DNA from: CAZFZT01 sp964523675
GTDB lineage: Bacteria; Planctomycetota; Phycisphaerae; Phycisphaerales; SM1A02
DNA: 30,063 nucleotides
Direction: 5' to 3'
Assembly: GCA_964523675.1 (NCBI GenBank)
Contig: CAZFZT010000039.1
Span: forward strand, 1-30,063
Part shown: positions 24,670 through 30,063 of the stretch, one piece after another
Layout of the letters: every line of letters starts with the position of its first letter
How positions within the stretch are numbered: the stretch's first letter is position 1
Made by a program: the position numbers and the translations under genes
The notes under the pieces: generated by a model
What the model was told of the DNA's origin: nothing
Databases searched by the model: none
The model's input: the letters and a program-made list of their open reading frames with translations, nothing else

Positions 24670-26662
24670 ATCGTCCGGCTCCGCGCTCATCATTGTGTTC
24701 GTGTGTTTCTGCGCTCGTGCCGCCTCGGCGCAGTGGCTTGAACTGCCGCATCGCCCCGAGCCGCCCGTGATCGGCGGGGACTCATTTGCAGCGATGCTCG
24801 CAATGCAACTTGCATCGGAAGTCGAGGAGATGGGGGTGCAGGTGGACGGCCAAGCCGTGCGCGCTGCGATCAACCTGCGGCGACTCGCGCAGGCGGCCTT
24901 GCTTGCGCAGCATGATGACCCCATGGTGGCCAGCGCGGCTGTCGTTGCCGCGATGAAACTCGCCCACCGGCGCGCGAGCATCGACGAATCGCTCCACCGG
25001 ATCGCGCGCAGCGGCGAGAGCGATCAGCTGGCTCACCGGGCATCGACCGGAGGGGCGGCTGGCGCGATGCCGCCCGATCTCGTGCGCGAGTTCAACACCG
25101 CAGTGGATCGACGACTTGCAAGTGAATCGCCGCTCTCAGCCGCGGATCTCGCATCGCTTCTCGCGCCTCTTGAGGATGCGATCGCCCTGGCCTCGCATGG
25201 CGCGCCGCAGAAGCCGATGTTTGACGAACTTGTCGATCGCGCCGCAGCGGACGAAGCCGTGCAGACAATCGTCGCCGAGATAGCAGCGTACTTCGAGCGC
25301 GGCTGGTCGTTCGCCGATCTCCGTCCGCGCATTCTTGATTGGCATGCGCTGGTGCGCGATGCGCTTGAATACCTGATCGCAGTGACGGATGCTGTGTGGC
25401 TGGGAGAGGAAGGCCGCGCCGCCGGGCTCGAGCGTGCTCGCGTTTCATTCGCACGCTTCCGTGACCCGCATCAGCGCGAAGAAGGCCGGGCACTGCTCGG
25501 CGCGCTTCTCGCGGAGGCGAAACTGCTGCGCGCGGTGACGCAACTGGCTCAGCGCGACCGCGCGAGGAATCCGGTTGATGCACTGTCACGAGCGTTTGTT
25601 GCCGTGCATCGGACCTTTGGAGCGGATGCCGAATCACCTGATCTGCATCGACTGGTTGAGCGCATGGATTGGCTTGCGGTGTCGGCAGTGCGCATGGAGC
25701 GGTTTCGGTCGCTCGACCGCCATGAGACGCCGCTGGAGATGCAGCGGACGCGCGCGAAGCTCGTTGATGCCTACGGCGAAGCGGAGCGATCACTCATCGC
25801 GCATCTCGAGGCGCTCGCCACGGTGCCCGCCGGACCGATGTCCGACCCGTCGCTGACAGCGATCATCTCGGAGCATCGCCGTCTTCTTCGCGATCTGGAA
25901 CGGCTGCAATCGGTGTCGCGGCTTGCGGACGCCATCACGCTTGCGCGGCCGGTTTCGGCTGGAGCGTTCGCAGAGCGATTGCACCGTCTGGCCATGCTGC
26001 TCGGCGATTCGGTGCGGCGTGTTGATGCGGCAACGGCCCTGGATCGCATCGAGTCGGAGGTGTCGCGCTACTGGCCGATGCCCTTTGAAGGGGAGTTGCG
26101 CACGCGCGCTGATGCAGCCGATCGCGCGACGGGCGGCCGCCACGCCGAACTGCTTGAAGCGATTGACCTGCTGCGCGAAGCATGGGCCGGTGAACTCAGC
26201 GAGGAAGGCCCCACGCTTACCCGCCCTGCAGCCAACCGCCTCGAACTCGTGCATCAACTGCTCGTAATGATGGCCGACCTCGCCGAGCTCCTGCGCGATC
26301 CTGCGCAGACAGGGCGGCTCAACGGTGAAGACGGCTGGTGGCTTCCTACGGAAGTCGCGCAGAGCGAAGCGGGGCGCGTCATCCCGCTGCTTCACGATGC
26401 GGTGAACGCTGCGATCAATGGCGAAGATCAGCGACTTCTTGAGCAGGTGCGCCACCTGCGCCGCCGTGCAGCGATGGCGAGACTGATCGGCCGCGCGCTC
26501 AAAGCCGGCGATCTGGCGGAGATTGATCTGGCGGATCGGGTCTTCATCTGCCGCTATGCAGTCGAAGCGGCGCACGCGGCGTTCCGCGGCCGCCAAGCGC
26601 AGGCGGAAGCGTTTCAAACGTTCGCCAATCGCATCGCCGCGGTCGCGCTGAACGAACTCTGA
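24638..26662 (+). CDS. Exported alpha-helical protein of unknown function
   Basis: The 674-aa product starts at 24638, where AGAGGG lies 4 nt upstream and a signal peptide follows (SALIIVFVCFCARAASA, cleavage likely after Ala31). The mature part looks almost entirely helical: Ala, Arg, Glu, Leu and Asp-rich, with few Gly or Pro and no Cys-pattern, repeats or catalytic motif that I recognise. It has no second membrane segment, so it is probably periplasmic. It begins 32 nt inside the glycosyltransferase gene, so the two are translationally linked and may serve the same envelope process. No family was recognised; it may be a planctomycete-specific protein. The frame extends to 24542 upstream, but that part is antisense-like shadow. 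Confidence 0.75.
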   Translation: MKRRCVNQSIRSSGSALIIVFVCFCARAASAQWLELPHRPEPPVIGGDSFAAMLAMQLASEVEEMGVQVDGQAVRAAINLRRLAQAALLAQHDDPMVASAAVVAAMKLAHRRASIDESLHRIARSGESDQLAHRASTGGAAGAMPPDLVREFNTAVDRRLASESPLSAADLASLLAPLEDAIALASHGAPQKPMFDELVDRAAADEAVQTIVAEIAAYFERGWSFADLRPRILDWHALVRDALEYLIAVTDAVWLGEEGRAAGLERARVSFARFRDPHQREEGRALLGALLAEAKLLRAVTQLAQRDRARNPVDALSRAFVAVHRTFGADAESPDLHRLVERMDWLAVSAVRMERFRSLDRHETPLEMQRTRAKLVDAYGEAERSLIAHLEALATVPAGPMSDPSLTAIISEHRRLLRDLERLQSVSRLADAITLARPVSAGAFAERLHRLAMLLGDSVRRVDAATALDRIESEVSRYWPMPFEGELRTRADAADRATGGRHAELLEAIDLLREAWAGELSEEGPTLTRPAANRLELVHQLLVMMADLAELLRDPAQTGRLNGEDGWWLPTEVAQSEAGRVIPLLHDAVNAAINGEDQRLLEQVRHLRRRAAMARLIGRALKAGDLAEIDLADRVFICRYAVEAAHAAFRGRQAQAEAFQTFANRIAAVALNEL

Positions 26663-26674
26663 ACGCGCATGTGT

Positions 26675-26680
26675 TACACT
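26675..26680 (+). promoter_or_regulatory. -10-like box TACACT before aquaporin gene
   Basis: TACACT ends 8 nt before the ATG at 26689 (11 nt before the ATG at 26692). The only purine run in between is the short GGCAGG, so leaderless start is favoured but a weak ribosome site is possible. Confidence 0.4.
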
Positions 26681-26688
26681 CGGCAGGC

Positions 26689-27402
26689 ATGATGAACAAC
26701 ATTCCGCTTGCGCGCAAGTGCGTCGCCGAGGCGATCGGCACGTTTGGGCTCGTCTTCGCCGGAACCGGCGCGATCGTCATCAATGACGTCTCGGGCGGGG
26801 CCGTGACGCACGTCGGCATCGCCATCACCTTCGGCCTGGTCGTCATGACGATGATCTATGCCGTCGGCGAGACCTCGGGAGCGCACATTAACCCGGCCGT
26901 AACACTCGGCTTCTGGATCGGGCGGCGTCTTCCAATCGCGCACGTCGGGCCATACATTGCCAGCCAGATCGCTGGCGCGTTCATTGCCAGTGCGCTGCTC
27001 TACGCGCTGTTCCCCGATCACGAAACGCTCGGCACGACGTTGCCTGCCGGACCTGTCATGCAGTCGTTCGCGCTGGAAGTCGTGCTGACTGCGATTCTCG
27101 TCTTTGTCATACTTTGCGTTGCGACCGGCTCGAAGGAGGTCGGCATCATGGCGGGGATCGCCATCGGCGGAACGGTCGGACTTGAGGCGATGTTCGCGGG
27201 TCCGATCACTGGGGCATCGATGAATCCAGCACGTTCGCTGGCGCCGGCGATCGTTTCGGGGCATGTGCAGACATTATGGGTGTATCTGCTCGCGCCGTTG
27301 CTTGGCGCAGCGATCGCGGTGCCGTGCTGGATGGCGGTGCATGTGCCGCAGGAGCGGCGGGCGCAGCAGATCAAATCAGCAGCGTCGCCGGGTTCTCGAT
27401 AA
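26689..27402 (+). CDS. Aquaporin (MIP family channel)
   Basis: The 237-aa product (236 if the adjacent ATG at 26692 is used) has six membrane helices and the two half-helix NPA motifs: HINPAVT (NPA 68-70) and SMNPARS (NPA 179-181). This is the signature of water/glycerol channels. The AEAIGTFGLVFAGTGAIV opening is typical of bacterial and archaeal AqpZ/AqpM-like members. Asp does not follow the second NPAR, which argues against a strict GlpF glycerol facilitator, but selectivity cannot be settled by eye. It ends inside the convergent E2 gene, overlapping it by 32 nt. Confidence 0.95.
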   Translation: MMNNIPLARKCVAEAIGTFGLVFAGTGAIVINDVSGGAVTHVGIAITFGLVVMTMIYAVGETSGAHINPAVTLGFWIGRRLPIAHVGPYIASQIAGAFIASALLYALFPDHETLGTTLPAGPVMQSFALEVVLTAILVFVILCVATGSKEVGIMAGIAIGGTVGLEAMFAGPITGASMNPARSLAPAIVSGHVQTLWVYLLAPLLGAAIAVPCWMAVHVPQERRAQQIKSAASPGSR

Positions 27403-28795
27403 GCTGCCTGAGCGTTTGCAAATACTCGGCCGCCATCGCGCCGTCGATGATGCGGTGATCGCACGAAAGCGTCGCCTGCATTTCATGGCCAACGGCAAGT
27501 TCGCCGTTGCGAACCACCGGTCTTTCAACAGCCGCGCCGACTGCGAGGATTGCAGAGTTGGGCGGGTTGATGATCGCGGTGAAGTGCTCGACGCCGAACA
27601 TGCCGAGGTTCGAGAGCGTGAACGTCGAATCGCTCATGTCCTCGATCGACAGGCCGCGTGTGCGCGCCTTGGCGGCAAGTTCTTTCGACTCGGCGGAAAT
27701 CACGCGCAGCCCCTTGCGGTCGGCGTTGCGAATCGTCGCCACGACAAGCCCGCCGCCCCTCTCAGCGGGCAGTGAAATGGCGATGCCGATGTTCGCTTCG
27801 CCGTGGACGTGAATGGCGTCCTCGCTCCACGATGCGTTGAACTCGTGATGACGATGCATGGCCAGCGCGCAGGCGCGCACGAGAAAATCATTCACCGAAA
27901 GCTTCACCTTCTGCGGCGCAAGCTGCTCGTTGAGCGTCTCGCGCAGCGCGAGAATCGGGTCCATGTTGAAGGTGTAGGTGACCTGATAATGCGGAATGGT
28001 GGTCTTGGATTCGACGAGGCGCCGAGCAATCGTCTGCCGCATCTGCGAGAGTTGAATGGTCCTGTCTTCGAGCGGCCGCGCTTCGGGTGATTCAACGACG
28101 ATCGGCTGGCCGAGTTCGACGCGGCCTGTGGGAACCGGCATCGATTCATCTCGCCGTCTCGCAGTGGGGGGGACAGCTCGAGCCGTTTCATCGCGCGCCT
28201 CGGCCGCCTGAAGGATGTCGCGTTTGATGATGCGCCCGCCGGGGCCCGAGCCGTGAATGGAGCCGATATCGACGCCATGCTCGTCGGCCAGCCGCCGCGC
28301 GACAGGGCTGACCTTCTGCCGCTTGGCATCGTGGCGCGGTTGACCATCAGCATCGTGCGCCGAGCCGCGCCCGACTGCTTCCTCACGCTGCTGCGTGGCG
28401 ACGGCGGCGCCGCGCTCCGCCTCTTCTTCAGTCTCGCTAACCACCTCCGGCTCGCCGCCCTCACGCACCTGTTTCTCGCGCGGCTTCTGCTCGGCCTCGT
28501 GCTTTGCCCCACCGCCAGCCGCGCCGGCCGACTTTGCCACTTCCTTCGGGTCTTCACCCTTCTCCGCGAGGACGGCGATGACCGTGCCGACGCCGACCGA
28601 TTCACCTTCTTTCACGGCGATCGTCGCGATGGTGCCATCGTCATAGACGCTCATCTCCATCGTCGCCTTGTCGGTTTCGACATCGGCCACGACATCGCCG
28701 GAGGAGACGGCATCGCCTTCCTTGACGTTCCACTTCAGAATGGTGCCGCGCTCCATCGTGTCGGAGAGCCGGGGCATTTTGATCTCAATAGGCAT
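27371..28795 (-). CDS. Dihydrolipoamide acetyltransferase (pyruvate dehydrogenase E2)
   Basis: The 474-aa E2 subunit forms the core of the pyruvate dehydrogenase complex and moves acetyl groups from E1 to CoA. The lipoyl domain (1-78) carries the modified Lys43 in ETDKATM. A long charged and Ala-rich linker (79-160) follows, then the peripheral-subunit-binding domain (about 162-195, VSPVARRLADEHG, GSGPGGRIIKRDI), a second linker and the catalytic domain (about 235-474) with His447 and Asp451 in SCDHRIIDGAMAAEYL. Sequence alone cannot fully exclude a 2-oxoglutarate or branched-chain E2, but the E1-beta next door favours pyruvate. Before its ATG lie seven C residues and then the stop of the S23 gene: there is no Shine-Dalgarno, so initiation is likely coupled to the inserted gene. 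Confidence 0.94.
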   Translation of the reverse strand: MPIEIKMPRLSDTMERGTILKWNVKEGDAVSSGDVVADVETDKATMEMSVYDDGTIATIAVKEGESVGVGTVIAVLAEKGEDPKEVAKSAGAAGGGAKHEAEQKPREKQVREGGEPEVVSETEEEAERGAAVATQQREEAVGRGSAHDADGQPRHDAKRQKVSPVARRLADEHGVDIGSIHGSGPGGRIIKRDILQAAEARDETARAVPPTARRRDESMPVPTGRVELGQPIVVESPEARPLEDRTIQLSQMRQTIARRLVESKTTIPHYQVTYTFNMDPILALRETLNEQLAPQKVKLSVNDFLVRACALAMHRHHEFNASWSEDAIHVHGEANIGIAISLPAERGGGLVVATIRNADRKGLRVISAESKELAAKARTRGLSIEDMSDSTFTLSNLGMFGVEHFTAIINPPNSAILAVGAAVERPVVRNGELAVGHEMQATLSCDHRIIDGAMAAEYLQTLRQLIENPATLLI

Positions 28796-28800
28796 GGGGG

Positions 28801-28838
28801 GGCTATCGGCTATCGGCTGTCGGCTGTCGGCGAGAGCC
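28801..28838. repeat. 7-nt tandem array GGCTATC/GGCTGTC at 3' end of S23 gene
   Basis: Plus-strand units are GGCTATC, GGCTATC, GGCTGTC, GGCTGTC (28801-28828), then the diverged GGCGAGA and GCC. On the minus strand the array encodes the last dozen residues and the stop of the S23 protein. The 11-mer at 28815-28825 is repeated in inverse at 29201-29211. Confidence 0.85.
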
Positions 28839-29186
28839 GTTCAGACGACGGAGGAATGATGCAAGCATACGTTTGGAGCGCTGCGCTTCGGAAGTCAAGC
28901 GTTCGAACACCTCGGGTGAGATGTAGCCGAGGTCGTGGCTGAGAAGAACGAGATACTCAACTTCCGATGCGGAAGCCATCGCATGGTACAGAAAGCGGGC
29001 AAAATCAGCATCGCTGCCGCGTGCGCACCCTTCGGCAATGTTCGTCGGAATCGAGGAGCACGCCGGGCGCAGTTGACTGGAGAGGCCGTAGAGTTCGTGA
29101 GCCGGATACGAGGAAGTCACGTCGTACACATCAAGAGTCAACGAATGACTCACCTGCCAGACTTCGATGTTCCGAAAATCCTGCAT
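28803..29186 (-). CDS. Four-helix-bundle protein (S23/IVP family)
   Basis: The 127-aa product is a clear member of the S23 (23S rRNA intervening-sequence protein) four-helix-bundle family. It opens with FRNIEVWQVSHSLTLDVYDV, then has FP-like SYPAHELYGLSSQLRPACSS, then the hallmark SIPTNIAEGCARG (about 45-57), DFARFLYHAMASASEVEY and LGYIS. Family members are encoded in intervening sequences of 23S rRNA, stand alone in genomes, or occur as Avd accessory proteins of diversity-generating retroelements. Their biochemical role is unresolved; basic members bind nucleic acid. The C-terminus PTADSR is encoded by the 7-nt tandem repeat. It lies between the E1-beta and E2 genes, co-oriented, with its stop 7 nt before the E2 ATG. 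No clear ribosome site precedes it (GATAACGTGCG). Confidence 0.93.
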   Translation of the reverse strand: MQDFRNIEVWQVSHSLTLDVYDVTSSYPAHELYGLSSQLRPACSSIPTNIAEGCARGSDADFARFLYHAMASASEVEYLVLLSHDLGYISPEVFERLTSEAQRSKRMLASFLRRLNGSRRQPTADSR

Positions 29187-29200
29187 CGCACGTTATCTGT

Positions 29201-29211
29201 AGCCGACAGCC
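29201..29211. repeat. Inverted copy of the tandem-array core upstream of S23 gene
   Basis: AGCCGACAGCC is the exact reverse complement of 28815-28825. In the minus-strand transcript the two could form an 11-bp stem enclosing the S23 reading frame. Confidence 0.8.
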
Positions 29212-29223
29212 AAGAGCCCCGCC

Positions 29224-30063
29224 TCACGCATTATACGTCGCGCTGCGCACCGCCTCCGCCACCTTGCGCGCGTTGGGCAGCATCTCCTGCTCAAGGTTGT
29301 ACGCATACGGGGCGGGTACATCATCCGCATTGACGCGCACGACGTGGTTGTCGAGGTCATCAAAGCACTGCTCATGCACGCGCGATGCGACCTCCGCAGA
29401 GATCGACGCGAATGGCCAGGACTGATCCACCACGACGCAGTAGTTCGTCTTCTGCACTGACTTCACGATGGTGTCGAGATCCAGCGGACGAATGGTTCTG
29501 CCGTCGATCACTTCGCAGTCAATGCCGTCCTTCGCCAGCGCCTCCGCCGCTTCAAGACAGAAGTACAGCGGCCGGCCGAAGCTCACGATCGTGCAGTCGC
29601 CCCCGGAACGACGAATCTTTGCCTTGCCGAAAGGAATCTCATAGGGCTCCTCCGGCACATCGCCCTTGATCGAAAGCAAACGCTCTGACTCAAGAAAGAA
29701 CACGGGATTGTCATCGAGGATCGCAGTCCGCAGAAGCCCTTTCGCATCATGCGGATCGAAGGGGATCGCAAGTTTCAATCCCGGCACGTTGGCGTAGAGC
29801 GCTTCGACGCACCATGAATGTGTCGATCCAAGTTGCCCGCCCGCGCCGTTGTTGCCGCGAAAGACGATCGGGCAGCCGAACTGCCCGCCTGACATGTACA
29901 GCATCTTCGGCGCGTTGTTGAGAATCTGATCAGCCGCGACGAGTGAAAACGACCACGACATGAACTCGATGATGGGTCGCAGGCCCATCATGGCTGCGCC
30001 GATGCCGAGGCCTGCGAAGCCGTTCTCAGAGATGGACGTGTCGATGATGCGCCGCGCGCCAAA
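29224..30063 (-). CDS. Pyruvate dehydrogenase E1 component, beta subunit (5' end beyond window)
   Basis: This is the C-terminal 279 residues of a transketolase-like E1-beta; the frame stays open to the right edge, so the start lies outside. The visible part begins FGARRIIDTSISENGFAGLG, the cofactor-binding region of E1-beta. It continues with GLRPIIEFMSW, RGNNGAGGQLGSTHSWCVEAL, LAIPFDPHDAKGLL and DGRTIRPLDLDTI, and ends with the transketolase C-terminal domain (VVVDQSWPFASISAEVASRV). With the alpha subunit it decarboxylates pyruvate by thiamine diphosphate and acetylates the E2 lipoyl group. The alpha-subunit gene is expected just beyond the edge. Its stop codon is followed within about 5 nt by the S23 element. 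Confidence 0.95.
   Translation of the reverse strand, partial: FGARRIIDTSISENGFAGLGIGAAMMGLRPIIEFMSWSFSLVAADQILNNAPKMLYMSGGQFGCPIVFRGNNGAGGQLGSTHSWCVEALYANVPGLKLAIPFDPHDAKGLLRTAILDDNPVFFLESERLLSIKGDVPEEPYEIPFGKAKIRRSGGDCTIVSFGRPLYFCLEAAEALAKDGIDCEVIDGRTIRPLDLDTIVKSVQKTNYCVVVDQSWPFASISAEVASRVHEQCFDDLDNHVVRVNADDVPAPYAYNLEQEMLPNARKVAEAVRSATYNA

Larger units (their letters stand above)
28801..29218 (-). mobile_element. Putative S23-carrying intervening element between E1-beta and E2 genes
   Basis: The element is delimited by the 7-nt tandem array (28801-28838) and the inverted core AGCCGACAGCC (29201-29211), and it holds a single ORF. It begins about 5 nt after the E1-beta stop and ends 7 nt before the E2 start, and it splits a gene pair that is normally adjacent. 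No transposase, integrase or target-site duplication is visible, so mobility is an inference from position and flanks. Confidence 0.45.

Noticed and set aside
28803..29186. S23 protein as Avd of a diversity-generating retroelement
   Set aside because: No reverse transcriptase, template repeat or variable repeat is in the window; the flanks are short tandem repeats.
28803..29186. Intervening sequence within a 23S rRNA gene
   Set aside because: Flanking sequence is the coding region of E1-beta and E2, not rRNA.

Overview
The window looks like a chromosomal stretch of a planctomycete, probably a member of the Phycisphaerae. The base composition is GC-rich. A large secreted protein ends in two dockerin-like DL..LL..WG repeats. 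There is a BatA-type VWA protein with a MoxR ATPase nearby, a bacterial PUR-alpha protein, and many starts without a Shine-Dalgarno. This placement rests on gene content only; no rRNA or tRNA gene was seen.

Layout. 1-2634 (-): 5' part of a large SF1 (Upf1-like) helicase with an N-terminal helix-turn-helix, running off the left edge, somewhat AT-richer than the rest. 2635-3177: gene-free. 3178-5505 (-): secreted choice-of-anchor B/LVIVD protein. 5725-7622 (+): small operon of a secretin-N-domain-like exported protein, an ECF sigma factor and a one-TM candidate anti-sigma protein, followed by thiS. 7905-9776 (-): glmS. 9929-11932 (+): rarA and 5-formyl-THF cyclo-ligase. 11972-13627 (-): gpmI. 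13791-19620 (+): YggS-like PLP protein, Dabb lipoprotein, BatA-like VWA protein, PUR protein, MBL hydrolase, MoxR ATPase. 19701-21247 (-): methyltransferase and ankyrin lipoprotein. 21329-27402 (+): speA, a tandem/inverted repeat element, a GT4 glycosyltransferase, a 674-aa exported helical protein and an aquaporin. 27371-30063 (-): pyruvate dehydrogenase genes E1-beta (partial) and E2, separated by an inserted gene for a four-helix-bundle (S23/IVP) protein.

Two observations stand out. (1) The S23-type gene between the E1-beta and E2 genes is bounded by a 7-nt tandem array (28801-28838) on one side and an inverted copy of its core (29201-29211) on the other. Transcribed, the flanks could pair around the ORF, as in intervening sequences of 23S rRNA. 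The tandem array itself encodes the protein's C-terminus and ends 7 nt before the E2 start. A second, ORF-less repeat element (8-nt GTCGAAAC units with a perfect 16-nt inverted repeat, 23333-23476) fills the speA-GT4 gap and ends 8 nt before the GT4 start. Together they suggest an intergenic repeat element family with and without an S23 cargo gene. (2) Starts fall into two classes: some have a clear Shine-Dalgarno, while about eleven have instead a TAnnnT-like -10 box 5-10 nt before the start codon. This implies extensive leaderless transcription.

Most of the rest is housekeeping: amino-sugar, folate, polyamine, glycolytic and pyruvate metabolism, DNA repair and envelope functions, in short operons on both strands.
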